From assembly GCA_031292525.1 (NCBI GenBank), contig JARLGY010000061.1:1-64000 (forward strand): DNA of 64,000 nt, given 5' to 3'. This stretch comes from Flavipsychrobacter sp. GTDB taxonomy: Bacteria; Bacteroidota; Bacteroidia; Chitinophagales; Chitinophagaceae. The notes under the pieces are model-generated. The model worked only from the letters and a program-made list of their open reading frames with translations. It had not been told where the DNA came from and did not search any database. The position numbers were made by a program, and so were the translations under genes. Shown in pieces: positions 19,585 through 30,500 of this stretch; position 1 is the stretch's first letter, and the number at the start of each line of letters is the position of its first letter.

Positions 19585-19953
19585 TTACAGGTCTTCCTCC
19601 CGCTCCAGCATCAGTATGCTATGCTGAGGTACTATCATATATTTTTCGCCCTGGTACACGACCTCAGTACTACTACTCACCATATAGATCACCAGGTCGC
19701 CCTCATGCACCTGCAATGGAATGTATTTTATTTTTTCGCCTATATCTTTCCAACTATCGTCTTCATCGCTTATAGCTGGGATAGGAAAACCTGGGCCTAC
19801 CTTTATAACATATCCTTGCTGCACCTTTTCTTTTTCCTGCACACCCGGCGGTAGATAAAGACCACTATTAGTACGCTCATCAGGCTTTGAAGGTTTTACC
19901 AGCACCCTATCCCCAACAATGATCAATTTTTTCCACCTATTATCTGCTGACAT
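19585..19953 (-). CDS. GroES-like co-chaperonin family protein
   Basis: A 122-residue protein with the Cpn10 beta-barrel pattern: GDRVLVKPSKPDERTNSGLYLPP, then GYVIKVGPG, HEGDLVIYMV and KYMIVPQHSILM. It is longer than true GroES (about 95) because of an insertion around PIPAISDEDDSWKDIGEKI, and no groEL is adjacent. This is a divergent GroES paralog conserved in Bacteroidota rather than the main co-chaperonin. Start 19953 (MSADNRW) is preferred over 19971 because the extra six residues look non-native and a GG lies upstream. Confidence 0.8.
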   Translation of the reverse strand: MSADNRWKKLIIVGDRVLVKPSKPDERTNSGLYLPPGVQEKEKVQQGYVIKVGPGFPIPAISDEDDSWKDIGEKIKYIPLQVHEGDLVIYMVSSSTEVVYQGEKYMIVPQHSILMLEREEDL

Positions 19954-20034
19954 ACTTACCATGAGCTGCAAAATTAAGATTTAGAAGAGAAAATGAATAC
20001 AGAAACAGCCATTATAATTTTTCCCTATCAGAAA

Positions 20035-21042
20035 TCAATCACCCTGCTGAATCGCCTTCACTTTCGGTTTATACTTCAGGTTCACAAAAAAGTCCCATAT
20101 AATTTGTGGGGCATCCAGCTCCTCGTTCATCTTCCCTATTTTCTTTGTAGTGATCCTAAAATTTCGGTTAGGTATAGTATGCCCGCCATCCAGCACTTTT
20201 ATGAATGCTACACGTTTATGAGTTATAGAAGAATAGTAGTTTTCCTGCATTGCTGTTACTGCACCATCATGATTTCCATAAGTGAGCGTTGAAAAGGGCA
20301 ACGTATCGCACCGGTTCACATCCAGCCAATGCTGCAGGGTTTGCTGTGTGCTTTGCACAGCACCAAAATGCCTGCCATCTATAACCACGACCTCACCTCC
20401 GTCATATGGAATAATAGGGTCTTGCATTCCCCGAATATAGAGTAATGATATGGGGTGCCGGGTATCGTAACATGCATTATTGGTTTCAACTGGCATATTA
20501 GCACTAATAACTGCAACTCCCTTAAACCAGCCTGGCTGCTCTGCTGCCAGTTTCATTACCATTGCCCCACCATTTGAATACCCCACTGCATAAATTTGTG
20601 TTGTATCTATATTATAACGCTCAATAAAATACTTAATGATCTGGCCGGTAAATCCCACATCATCAAGATTCAATTGCTTGGCAGGGAAAGGTGCAGTTTT
20701 CCGGCAATCGTTCCAGTTATTTTTATATCCCTGTGGATATACAATAATGGCATTCTGATCCCTGTCTGCAAATTCATCAAATTCATGTCCGGTCATTATC
20801 TGCATCATGCGGGCTGTCATTGCGGTTCCATGATAAGCAATGATCAACCTCGATTTAGGCTTTAAATCTCTGGGCACATGATACACAAAAGTCCGTTCTA
20901 TACCGTTTATTTCAAATTCTCCTCCACTTAGTGGATGCAACATGTTCCACCGGTAAACATATACAGTTATACAACAAATAACAACAACGATTAGAACGGC
21001 GATTGCCGAAATTATTTTAAAGACAATTCTATTTTTAACCAC
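20035..21042 (-). CDS. PHB-depolymerase/feruloyl-esterase-type hydrolase (LpqC-like)
   Basis: A 335-residue protein with one N-terminal membrane segment or uncleaved signal (about 7-28) and an esterase domain. It has YHGTAMTA near the oxyanion hole, a nucleophile in GYSNGG, a DPIIPYDGG acid loop and a catalytic histidine in GGHTIP. This pattern is that of secreted polyhydroxybutyrate depolymerase and feruloyl or acetylxylan esterases. The substrate is probably a polymer-linked ester outside the cytoplasm, but it cannot be specified. It is transcribed alone. Confidence 0.85.
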   Translation of the reverse strand: MVKNRIVFKIISAIAVLIVVVICCITVYVYRWNMLHPLSGGEFEINGIERTFVYHVPRDLKPKSRLIIAYHGTAMTARMMQIMTGHEFDEFADRDQNAIIVYPQGYKNNWNDCRKTAPFPAKQLNLDDVGFTGQIIKYFIERYNIDTTQIYAVGYSNGGAMVMKLAAEQPGWFKGVAVISANMPVETNNACYDTRHPISLLYIRGMQDPIIPYDGGEVVVIDGRHFGAVQSTQQTLQHWLDVNRCDTLPFSTLTYGNHDGAVTAMQENYYSSITHKRVAFIKVLDGGHTIPNRNFRITTKKIGKMNEELDAPQIIWDFFVNLKYKPKVKAIQQGD

Positions 21043-21369
21043 AACGCGGCGTCTGCTATTTTATTTGCACAAACTTAAACTCTTTAGCTGGCACTATTTT
21101 ATTATCATTGCCTTTATGAAACATCTCAGCGCTATCAACTATATAACTCCAAAAAACAACTACTTATAAATCACCTTACCGCACTATCTTAATAGGGGAT
21201 TTTATAAGCATCCTAAAGAGTTAAATTTACCATATCAATAAGATAATTTTATTCATTCAACGTGTTTCTTATTGACTACTAATATAGTTACGAAATACCT
21301 ATACTTTCGATTCATCAAATTTTTCCGTACGTACATTTAGTGGTATATTGTACATAATTCAGCTTCGTT
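21043..21369. other. AT-rich intergenic region, divergent promoters
   Basis: A 327-bp region between two divergent genes. Nothing protein-like is seen. TTG at about 21273 and TATACTTTCG at about 21301 may be the promoter of the rightward small-gene cluster. No repeats or RNA structure stand out. Confidence 0.4.
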
Positions 21370-21687
21370 ATGAAAAGTTCACTTGGGACCCTCAATTTAT
21401 CTCCCGTTAAAGAAGATGGCAAATTCATGTTTTGCAATAACATTATCACCATTAATGGCAAAATATCAAAAGGCGACCGTATTTGTATATTAGTCGATGG
21501 TTACGATATCATCGATGGAAAACATTTTGTAAAAAGAGGCCACCCACTATTTGCAAAGATCGTTGTCCGTGGTGAAGAACAAGTGCAGATCCATCAAAAT
21601 GGGAACATTAATGTTGAAGATTATTATATGCAGTTATGTGAGCTGTATAGAACAAATTTCTACTTTGGTAAAAAAACAACCATTTGA
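21370..21687 (+). CDS. Small hypothetical protein
   Basis: A 105-residue soluble protein with no signal peptide. The body alternates short beta-type segments (CILVDGYDIIDGKHF, FAKIVVRGEEQVQIH) and has no family I recognise. It is the first of three short rightward genes spaced 23 and 33 nt apart, with a promoter-like box 60-70 nt upstream. That spacing and normal codon use support a real gene. Confidence 0.6.
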   Translation: MKSSLGTLNLSPVKEDGKFMFCNNIITINGKISKGDRICILVDGYDIIDGKHFVKRGHPLFAKIVVRGEEQVQIHQNGNINVEDYYMQLCELYRTNFYFGKKTTI

Positions 21688-21710
21688 TACGAGTATAGCA
21701 ACTTAATTTT

Positions 21711-21998
21711 ATGAAACAGGTAAAAATATTTTCAGCCTTAGATGTTGTTACCTTGCAATACCAGGTGAATGAATGGCTGAGCGAAAACAAGAACGTTGAT
21801 ATCATTGAAACCAATATCAATTCATTTGGAACACCTGATGCGAATGGTAAAAAAAGCAATGAAAAATATACCTTCTACATCATATACTCCACTATACCTC
21901 ATCCGGTAGCTGAGGCCGCAGCAATATTAGAAGAATCACTTCCGTCATCCACACAAATGCCCGATATGAATACAGATATCCTGCCACATGCAAACTAG
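21711..21998 (+). CDS. Small hypothetical protein, Cse60-like
   Basis: A 95-residue protein whose first 60 residues (KQVKIFSALD, VNEWLSENKNVDIIETNI, YTFYIIYS) resemble the small Cse60-type family: a short beta-alpha-beta fold with an NEWL-like helix and a VDIIE strand. The last 30 residues look disordered. The function is unknown. It sits between another small gene and the YjbR gene in one direction. Confidence 0.6.
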   Translation: MKQVKIFSALDVVTLQYQVNEWLSENKNVDIIETNINSFGTPDANGKKSNEKYTFYIIYSTIPHPVAEAAAILEESLPSSTQMPDMNTDILPHAN

Positions 21999-22031
21999 CA
22001 GAATCTACTGTTACTTTTATATTTTTAGACC

Positions 22032-22379
22032 ATGAACATAGAAGATCTGAGAGACTATGCATTGTCCAAAACTGATGCAGAAGAATCGCTTCCATTTGGC
22101 CCGGATACACTTGTATTCAAAGTAAATAGCAAAATTTTTCTGTTGATCAGCCTGAATGATCAACCCGTGCATTTTAATGCAAAATGCGACCCCGATAAGG
22201 CAGTAGAACTGCGCGACAAATATAGCAGCGTACAGCCTGGCTATCACATGAATAAAAAACATTGGAATACCATAACCATAGATGGAAGCCTGACCAATAA
22301 ACAGCTTAAAGAACTTGTAGATCATTCATACGCGCTCGTTGCACCAAAGCCCAAAAAGCGGCCAGGCAATTTGTTGTAG
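22032..22379 (+). CDS. MmcQ/YjbR-family protein
   Basis: A 115-residue protein matching the YjbR fold. It has the LPFGPDTLVFKV opening strand pair, KIFLLI, the FNAKCDPDKAVELRDKY segment, PGYHMNKKHWNTI and a closing helix with LVDHSYALV. Members have a CyaY-like fold and some bind DNA. The molecular role is poorly defined. The length is normal. It is third in a cluster of small rightward genes. Confidence 0.92.
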   Translation: MNIEDLRDYALSKTDAEESLPFGPDTLVFKVNSKIFLLISLNDQPVHFNAKCDPDKAVELRDKYSSVQPGYHMNKKHWNTITIDGSLTNKQLKELVDHSYALVAPKPKKRPGNLL

Positions 22380-22457
22380 TCTCAAATCACGGTATCAATT
22401 TATGAACACTATTGGGTTTAGGTTAATTTTTTATCTTGTGTCCATAAACAACTTACA

Positions 22458-23123
22458 ATGAAACATAGTTTATTGCTATTAATGATTTGCGCCTCATATG
22501 CAGTCTCAGCACAAATAGAATATCCTATTTCCTTTAAATCTGAAAATGACAACAGACTGATTAAAGAGGACGATTCTGGCAAATACTATGTTGCCTCAGG
22601 TGAGGATACTACAAACGTCGTTTTTCTAGACGATGCTGCATACAGCTACAAGCTCTTCAATAAAGACAATAACCTATTGGCAGAAGGTGGTTTTAGTGAT
22701 AATGATGACGAGTTACTTCGGGAACATAAATGGACAGAATACTACGAAAATGGGAATATTAAGAGTACCGGCTATTATTACAAAAATCACCCTGTAGGCC
22801 AATGGGAAAAATACTATCCAAGTGGCAAATTAAAAAGCCAGGTAACTTTTGCCGTACTTGTAAACAGCGACAACAGCCCTATTTACGGCAAATCAGGCCC
22901 ATACAATGAATATTATGAAAGTGGAAAGCTAAAGACTACTGGTTTATATGGATTGAATTTCATGAAACCAACAACAACATATGATAGTATTAGAGTAGTA
23001 GATCCTATTACCAGCAATTCTATAATAAAAGTTATAAAAAAGCAGAATCCAGCCGCTGTCAAATTTGGTACCTGGGAGTATTATACACCAGATGGGACAC
23101 TAGAAAAGAAGGAAGAAAATTAA
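22458..23123 (+). CDS. Secreted MORN/YwqK-type repeat protein
   Basis: A 221-residue exported protein (signal peptide ending AVSAQ). It contains MORN-like repeats of the YwqK type: WTEYYENGNIKSTGYY, GQWEKYYPSGKLKSQ, YNEYYESGKLKTTG and a partial GTWEYYTPDGTLEKK at the end. These repeats are common in Bacteroidota, where annotation pipelines call them YwqK-family antitoxins. No toxin lies nearby, so I read it as a periplasmic or surface repeat protein. Confidence 0.82.
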   Translation: MKHSLLLLMICASYAVSAQIEYPISFKSENDNRLIKEDDSGKYYVASGEDTTNVVFLDDAAYSYKLFNKDNNLLAEGGFSDNDDELLREHKWTEYYENGNIKSTGYYYKNHPVGQWEKYYPSGKLKSQVTFAVLVNSDNSPIYGKSGPYNEYYESGKLKTTGLYGLNFMKPTTTYDSIRVVDPITSNSIIKVIKKQNPAAVKFGTWEYYTPDGTLEKKEEN

Positions 23124-23210
23124 GAATACTCAAACAAATGCCCATACCCAAAAAATAAGTTTATACTATTGTTATGACCGCAACGTTATTTTTAACTGTA
23201 CATTCAGTTT

Positions 23211-23876
23211 ATGAATATACTGCGGGCTTATGCATCTTTACTTATACTGGTAGCGTGTTGCAGCACCAATAGCTTTGCGCAAAACAGTTATTACGAGGAA
23301 GACCAAAAAATCTTCACAGGAGGCCTCATATTAGGCGCTAACTTCACCCAGGTCGATGGGGATACTTACTACGGATATTATAAAGTAGGCCTCAATGCAG
23401 GGGGAACAGTATATGTGCATTTCTCAAAAACAGTAGGCGTAAGTATGGAATTACTTTATGCACAAAAAGGAGTGCGGGGTGTTGCGGTCCTTCAATCGCA
23501 ATATGTTGGTACCTACGCCGAAAAATATTACCTCAATCTTAATTACGCAGAGGTTCCCATATTATTCCACATCAAAGCAAATTTAATTGACTTTGAGGCA
23601 GGCCTATCGTATGCGCGCCTTATAAGTTTTAAAGAATGGGCAGAGACCGATCAACCAGCCTATTTTAATCCCTCCGTAAACTACTTTAAAAACTCAGATT
23701 TCGACTATGTTGTAGGGCTTAGCATTAAGGCATATAAAAATCTGTATCTAAACGCCCGGTACCAGTACTCAATAATAAGCATCCGCGACCCGCAACGAAT
23801 ACCACTCGGTTTTGGGTATGGTAATAATGGCCAATTCAACAACACCTGCGCATTTAGAGTGATGTATGTATTTTAA
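23211..23876 (+). CDS. Outer-membrane beta-barrel protein (porin family)
   Basis: A 221-residue exported protein with a signal peptide ending SFAQ. The pattern of alternating amphipathic strands is GGLILGANFTQ, VGLNAGGTVYVHFSK, GVSMELLYAQKG, YAEVPILFHIK and YLNARYQYS, and it ends in MYVF with the terminal aromatic expected of an outer-membrane barrel. It resembles the PorT-like eight-stranded barrels of Bacteroidota. It stands alone and ends at a strong bidirectional terminator. Confidence 0.85.
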   Translation: MNILRAYASLLILVACCSTNSFAQNSYYEEDQKIFTGGLILGANFTQVDGDTYYGYYKVGLNAGGTVYVHFSKTVGVSMELLYAQKGVRGVAVLQSQYVGTYAEKYYLNLNYAEVPILFHIKANLIDFEAGLSYARLISFKEWAETDQPAYFNPSVNYFKNSDFDYVVGLSIKAYKNLYLNARYQYSIISIRDPQRIPLGFGYGNNGQFNNTCAFRVMYVF

Positions 23877-23928
23877 CCATTACAACACATCTACAGACTA
23901 TTATAAACGTTCGTTCGATAATGTCTCT

Positions 23929-23966
23929 AAACAATAAAGGCATCCTAATAGATGCCTTTATTGTTT
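23929..23966. terminator. Strong bidirectional terminator
   Basis: A perfect 16-bp stem (AAACAATAAAGGCATC and its complement) encloses a 6-nt loop. It has an A-rich left arm and T-rich right arm and lies between the convergent beta-barrel and surface-protein genes. Confidence 0.93.
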
Positions 23967-23985
23967 TTGTTGTAATTATCTCCGA

Positions 23986-26900
23986 TTACCTGATCAAGGT
24001 AACACTACCTTTAAAATTATCTTCTACCCCATCAGGATATACAACCCTTATGATGTAATTATATGCGCCTATGTCCATAAGCACGCCGTTCCAGGTCCCG
24101 TCCCAACCATGGTTATCTGTAGCGCTAAATATCTGCTGTCCCCAGCGATTGAACACTCTGAATTCTATAACACGCTCGTAGGTTAGGTTGGTTATGCGGA
24201 ACACATCATTCTTACCATCATTGTTTGGCGTAAAGGCCGACGGAACAAATATGTTTGAACGATAGTCAATGTTCACATTCACAGTATCATAAGCCGGACA
24301 AAATTGATTATATACAATGACACTATATACTGTAGGTACAGCAGGTGTTGCCGTAGGGTTATGCAAGTAAGGATTATCTAGTGTAAATGACGGGCTCCAT
24401 ACATAAGTATAAGGTGCATTAAGTGTATCCGGCACTACAACCAATTGTGTACTCTTTCCATACTTTATTGTAGTATCCTTATAAGCAAGACTATACTTAG
24501 GATAAGGCACAGCAAATACTCTTGAGAACGCAGTATCCACACAGTTTACTGAATCTGTAAATACTGTAGTATATCGTATTGTCGTATCAGGTATTGCTAT
24601 TACCACTTGACAGGTGTCACAATTCAGCGTTGTGGCACGCATCGTATCATTCTGATACCATTTCCACCCGTTCTTGGTATCGCTGGCAATAAGCTGCACT
24701 GGCGAGTTCACACATATGTTAGTATCCATAGGCGTTACATAAGGATGGCGTACCGGATCAAGGTATATATCTACTGAATCCCTGAACGAACAACCACTCT
24801 TGCCCCTGCTCGTTACGTAAAACCTTGTACTTTGATATATATAAGCTTCTGGCGTTTTCACTGTAGAATCCGACAAAATATTAGAGCCATAAACAGTTTG
24901 CCATGCATACGGGAAAGGTACTGTTGGTGCATCATAATAATTGAAACTAATCAATGGCAATTCATACAAAGGATAACCACCGCTGAATGCTGAATCGCCT
25001 GCACAAACATCACCAGCATCATTATATACGAAAGTAGATGAAGGATAACCCGATGTAACGTAATCAAAGGCAGGAGGAGCAGCTGTAACCGCACCGTTTG
25101 AATAACATATATCAACCAGTAAGTTTTGTGTAGTATCCCAATTGTATATTGTATTAAATGGCAATGTCAGGATGCCTGCAGATGATATAGTAATTGGAGT
25201 AAACGTTGAAAAAACCTGTGTACCACCTGTTATCAAGCTGCCATCGGTATTTACCGTAGTTTGGGGTGTACACTGTAATGATACAGTTATGGTATCATAA
25301 GTTGCAGTTGCCGGCAACTGCCTTACGTAGAACGAAATACCCGTTAGCGCACCTGATATCATCCCAGAGTTCAGCATATCAGAAGCACGTATCAGGTACT
25401 GATGATGGGCTGAGGCATTCCCTGTAAATGGACTAGGCGATACATTCGCACTGATTGAACCTGCATATGCTCCAAAAACGGGTATTATGGTCGTAGAATC
25501 TCTGGTAGTTGAATCCGTGCGAGCAATTGGTACTCCACAAGAAAGATTGGTCGAAGGCATGTGCCCCACTGGGTTGGCGGTTAGGTATATCCTGCCTTCT
25601 TTACAAAATATAACAGGTGTTGCAGGAGATATGTACATGTGATTCGACGTATCTACATTCACAGTCACGGTGTCCGAGGTCTTACAGGAAGAGGGGAAAT
25701 TAGGTACCGTAACTATGTACTGTGTAGTATCGCTAGGATGTACCGAGGGGTTAGCCGTGCTTGGATTGATTATATCTGAATTTGTAACTCCATCTATATC
25801 TGTCCAGCTGTACGTGAAATTTTTAGGTAAGCCCGCAACATTCAAAGTAACAGGTGTATTCGCCAACGGACAGTTCCTGTACACTTTGGGAATAGCATTA
25901 ATACCCGATATTACATCTATAGTTACCACAAGGTAACTTATTAATACAATGGGTTGGTCATTGGTACATGTCGAGTCTGTTGCAATAAATACTATAGTAT
26001 GTGCACCAAGGCTGGTATCCCCCGGTGTCCAAGTATATGTGCCGTGCACAACTGCTGCACCGTTTCCTGGAACTGTAAATGAGTCGCCAGGCGTATTACT
26101 TATACTTTCAGAATCTACGTTAAGATATATTTTATTACTATTAGAGCTCGAGGTTGCCGTCATAGTAAAAGTAACGGGAGAATTGGGACAGGTGTAAATG
26201 ACATTACCTGTGCCCAATGCAGGGTTGGCCGGACTAAATAATCCACCGCTAATATTTAGCGGAATTGAATCTATAATAGGTGGGGGCGCATTACATGGCA
26301 GTACCGACACCTGCACATCGCGACGAGTAGAACCGAGTAGAGTTTTGGTAACAGGATCGTACTTAGATACCTTGAATGCCAATACAAACTTTCCCTGTTT
26401 CGACGGGGTAAATGTCGCAATCCCGGTTATCGGATCAACTATATATGGGGTCGCTTGGCTCTGTATAGGATTTAAAAGCGTATATGGTATTCCTCCAACG
26501 GGTATACTAGTGTTGTAGGGAATTTCAGTATTCGGGCCACATCCGGGTGCACAAGGTGTACCTCCACAACCCCATGGCTGTTGATTTTCCACAAACAATG
26601 AATCTCCGTTTGGATCGTATGGCCCATTAAAAAACTGGTCTAGTTGATTGATACACAAATAAGGTATCGGATCAATAGTAAACCGCGGAGAGTTTTCGTT
26701 ACTAAACAGGTTATTAATATGACAATCAATAGTTAATGAATAGCTCGATGCTGGTTGACATAGATTTTGAATACCTGCATTTCTGCAACAGTTTGTCCAT
26801 ACAAATGTCCAGTCAGAGCACCGGAAGGGCAGATCCACCGTATCTGTATAATTAAATCTATTAAAACCAGGCCATACAGATGTAGGCTGCCTGCAAGAAT

Positions 26901-27240
26901 TTAACGCTTTAAAATTATTACAAAGCTGGTCCAATGTATCAGACCCATGCCCAACAATAGTATCCATTTGAAGACTTATCGTTGTAGGGAAAGTCTGTGT
27001 TGTAGAGCAATTACCGTTTGATGTCATTGAAACAGACTCCGGAGAACCTAACAGCGACTGACCAGCCTCACACGCTCTATAAACGCCTAAATGCACCACA
27101 TAACGCAACGGGTGTGCTGTAGTGCCTATATAAGTAACCCATAGATCAGCTGCACCAAAGTGCGAGGCATAACCTTTGGTGAGAGAGCAGAGACTAAATA
27201 AGATAATTACAAAGAATTTAGATAGTCGAGTTTTATTCAT
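23986..27240 (-). CDS. Giant secreted surface protein, T9SS type B C-terminus (paralog A)
   Basis: A 1084-residue protein when started at 27240 (MNKTRLSKFF), which places the signal peptide correctly before YASHFGAADLWV. The frame is open to 27309, but the extra 23 residues would precede the signal peptide. The conserved N-terminal block (about 25-330) with many cysteines is followed by beta-sandwich segments and a GNASAHHQYLIRA domain. The gliding-type C-terminal domain (FVPSAFTPNNDGKNDVF, NRWGQQIF, GWDGTWNG, VTLIR) ends the protein. Export by T9SS is expected and the role is probably adhesion. It is a close paralog of the next gene. Confidence 0.88.
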   Translation of the reverse strand: MNKTRLSKFFVIILFSLCSLTKGYASHFGAADLWVTYIGTTAHPLRYVVHLGVYRACEAGQSLLGSPESVSMTSNGNCSTTQTFPTTISLQMDTIVGHGSDTLDQLCNNFKALNSCRQPTSVWPGFNRFNYTDTVDLPFRCSDWTFVWTNCCRNAGIQNLCQPASSYSLTIDCHINNLFSNENSPRFTIDPIPYLCINQLDQFFNGPYDPNGDSLFVENQQPWGCGGTPCAPGCGPNTEIPYNTSIPVGGIPYTLLNPIQSQATPYIVDPITGIATFTPSKQGKFVLAFKVSKYDPVTKTLLGSTRRDVQVSVLPCNAPPPIIDSIPLNISGGLFSPANPALGTGNVIYTCPNSPVTFTMTATSSSNSNKIYLNVDSESISNTPGDSFTVPGNGAAVVHGTYTWTPGDTSLGAHTIVFIATDSTCTNDQPIVLISYLVVTIDVISGINAIPKVYRNCPLANTPVTLNVAGLPKNFTYSWTDIDGVTNSDIINPSTANPSVHPSDTTQYIVTVPNFPSSCKTSDTVTVNVDTSNHMYISPATPVIFCKEGRIYLTANPVGHMPSTNLSCGVPIARTDSTTRDSTTIIPVFGAYAGSISANVSPSPFTGNASAHHQYLIRASDMLNSGMISGALTGISFYVRQLPATATYDTITVSLQCTPQTTVNTDGSLITGGTQVFSTFTPITISSAGILTLPFNTIYNWDTTQNLLVDICYSNGAVTAAPPAFDYVTSGYPSSTFVYNDAGDVCAGDSAFSGGYPLYELPLISFNYYDAPTVPFPYAWQTVYGSNILSDSTVKTPEAYIYQSTRFYVTSRGKSGCSFRDSVDIYLDPVRHPYVTPMDTNICVNSPVQLIASDTKNGWKWYQNDTMRATTLNCDTCQVVIAIPDTTIRYTTVFTDSVNCVDTAFSRVFAVPYPKYSLAYKDTTIKYGKSTQLVVVPDTLNAPYTYVWSPSFTLDNPYLHNPTATPAVPTVYSVIVYNQFCPAYDTVNVNIDYRSNIFVPSAFTPNNDGKNDVFRITNLTYERVIEFRVFNRWGQQIFSATDNHGWDGTWNGVLMDIGAYNYIIRVVYPDGVEDNFKGSVTLIR

Positions 27241-27455
27241 GAAGTGGCATTTAATAATACTGCAATAAAAGTAGGAAAAAAAGAACAAAAATTTAACAAC
27301 CATCCTCACTTACCAATAAAACATTTATTTCATTTATTATAACAAGACACTCTATTTAAACTAATTGGTTGGCTATTTTCTGAATAAACACGCCTCCAAA
27401 GCGTATATTTTCAGTTTTAAATAGACCAATATCAAATACATAGTTTTATAAACGA

Positions 27456-27480
27456 GTAAGGCACCCCAAGGGTGCCTTAC
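27456..27480 (-). terminator. Terminator between the two surface-protein paralogs
   Basis: Perfect 11-bp arms GTAAGGCACCC/GGGTGCCTTAC with a 3-nt loop, 22 nt after the stop of paralog B. The T-rich tail on the minus strand is short, so efficiency is uncertain. Confidence 0.7.
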
Positions 27481-27502
27481 TATCAATAAATTTATCAACT
27501 AG

Positions 27503-30500
27503 TTACCTTATCAAGGTTACAGTTCCTTGGAAGTTATCTTGTACCCCATCTGGATATACTACCCTTATAATATAATTATACGCACCTATATCTAGTAAAT
27601 TGCCATTCCATGTACCGTCCCATCCGTGATTATCCGTTGCATTGAATATTTCCTGGCCCCAACGGTTGAAAATTCTAAACTCTATCACACGCTGATACGT
27701 AAGGTTCGCTATCCTAAAGACGTCATTCTTTCCATCATGGTTTGGAGTAAATGCAGAAGGTACAAATATGTTCGAACGATAGTCTATGTTCACACTAACT
27801 GTATCATACGCGGGGCAGAATTGGTTATATGCTATAACACTATACACAGTAGGTACGGTTGGCGTGGCGGTAGGATTCATTAGGTATTGGTCGTCAAGGG
27901 TAAAAGGCGGTGTCCACACATAATTATACCTTACGCCGGGGCTGTCTGGCGCTAATACAAGCTGGATGCTTGAACCATATTTGATAGTAGTATCCTTAAA
28001 TCCAAGATTAATGGATGGATATGGTATGGTCTGTACCCTTGAATACGCAGTATCCCTGCAACCTACTGAATCTTTAAATATTATTATATAGCTAGTAGTA
28101 GTATCTGGTAGTGCTATTATGGTCTGACAGGTGTCGCAGTTTACTGAAGTTGCAGGCTTCAAATTATTCTGGTACCATTTCCAACCATTCTTTGTATCGG
28201 TTGCTATTAGCTGAACAGGAGATTTTACACACACAATAGTATCTGAAGGGTAAACATATGGATGACGTGGTGGATCAACATATATTGTCACCGAATCCAT
28301 GAAGGAACAGCCACTCTTACCCCTGCTAATTACATAGTATCTCGAATCAGTATCCACATATACCTTGGGCGATTGAGTTGTCGAATCAGATAAATAATGA
28401 GATCCATATATATTTACCCAATCATAATAAAACGGTACTGTAGGTGCATCAAAATAATTGAACCTGATTACAGGTATTTGGTATAGCGGGAAACCACCAC
28501 TAGAGGATGCCGCACCTGCACACACATTATCCGCATCATTAAATACAAAAGTAGATGATGGATAGCCTGAATTAAAGTAATCAAATGAAGGCGGATTAGC
28601 TGTTATTGTTGAATTTGAATAGCAAATATCTACTAACAGATTTTGAGTTGTATCCCAATTATATACACTATTAAACGGTATGGTAAAATAACCTGTAGCA
28701 GCAATAGTAAGCGGAGTAGCAGATGCATATACTTGCGTCCCACCAGGTATCAAACTACCATCTGCATTTACAGAATTCAGTGTAGTACACATCAATGATA
28801 TAGATACATTATTATATGTCGCGCTCGAAGTTAACACCCTAATCGAAAACGACATCCCGCTTATTGCGCCGGATATCATACCTGAATTCAGCATGTCCTT
28901 AGCTTTCAGCAAGTATTGGTGGTGGGCAGACCCGTTGCCTGTAAAAGGACTGCACGAGTTAGCATTATTACTGGCCCCACCATATGATCCCAAAGTAGGT
29001 AATATTACTACAGAATCTGGTGTAGTCATGTCCGGGGGAGTTGTCGGAATGCCGCAAGGCAAGTTTGTCGCAGGCATATTCCCTACAGGGTGTGCTACAA
29101 GATCTACTGTTCCTTCTTTACACAAAATGATAGGCGACACAGGCGTAATTGAAATGTGGTTAGTAGGATCCACGTTTACAAATACGGTATCTATCGATTT
29201 GCAAGAAGGGGGCAAACCACTAACAGACACTATATATTCTGTAGTATCTGCTGGTTGTACTGTAGGGTTAGCACTGCTAGGGTTGGTTATTCCAACAGTG
29301 CTGCCGGTAGTATCTGTCCAGCTATAACCAAATGTAGGGGGGAGACCTACTACGTTAAGCGTAACAGGTACGCCTGACTGCGGACAAAGCCTGAATGTTT
29401 TTGGTATAGCATTTATACCCGTAATTACATCTATATTAACCGTAAGATAGCTTTTCAGAACCACTGGCTGTGCATTGGTACAGGTAGAGTCAGTTGCTGT
29501 AAAAGTTACAGTATGCATACCAACACTAGTGTCACCGGGGGTCCACGTAAAAGTTCCACCATTCAATGGTGTACCATTACTTGTTACAGTAAATGTAGCT
29601 CCGGGTGTGTTACTTAAGTTCGTATCCAACGACAGGTATATTTTATTCACCCCAGATAATGAGGATGAGTTCATAGTAAAATTAATAGGGGTATTAGGGC
29701 AAGTGTACAACGTATTATTACCAGTGGTATGTGTAAATTGTCCTCCTGTAAGGTTCTGCGGTACAGAATCTATTACTGGTGGCGGTGCATTACAAGTAAG
29801 CACTGACACCTGAACATCGCGACGGGTAGAGCCCATAAATACTTTGGTAATACGGTCATATTTAGAAACCTTAAACGCCAATACAAATTTACCCACCAAA
29901 GACGGAGTAAAGGTTGCAATACCCGTTATTGGATCAACAAGATAGGCAGCTGGTGTACTTAATATAGGATTAACAAGAGAATACGATGGCACATAAGGAA
30001 TTTCACCATTTGGCCCACACGTACAGGAAACACAACCTAACGGCTGTACATTTTCTACAAAAAGTGAATCGCCATTAGGGTCAAATGGACCGTTGAAAAA
30101 TTGGTCTGGTTGGTTCAAACATAAATAAGGTATGGGAAGTACTGTAAAGCGCGGTGAGCTTTGGTTGCTGTACAAATTATTAAAATGGCAGTCAACTGTA
30201 ATATCTTGCCCAGATGGTGTACATAAGTTTAGTATTCCACCATTTCTGGCACCACTTACCCACGTAAAATGCCAATCCACACATCGATTAGGAAGATCTA
30301 CAGTATCAACATAGCTCCTTTTCTCAAAGCCCGGCCAAACGGATGTAGCCAAGCGACAAGAATTCTGCGCGTGATAGTTTGGACAAAGTTGATCCAACGT
30401 ATCATCAGTTTGCATAAACATCGGAATCGTCACCGTTGTAAACTGACAAGAATCAGAACTCCATTGCACAGATTCCTGGGTAGATAAAGAAGCCTGGTTG

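Noticed and set aside
19585-19953. The main groES gene
   Set aside because: It has an insertion, is longer than GroES and no groEL follows. A paralog is more likely.
22458-23123. Antitoxin of a toxin-antitoxin pair
   Set aside because: YwqK-type repeats are often labelled antitoxin, but the protein has a signal peptide and no toxin gene is adjacent.
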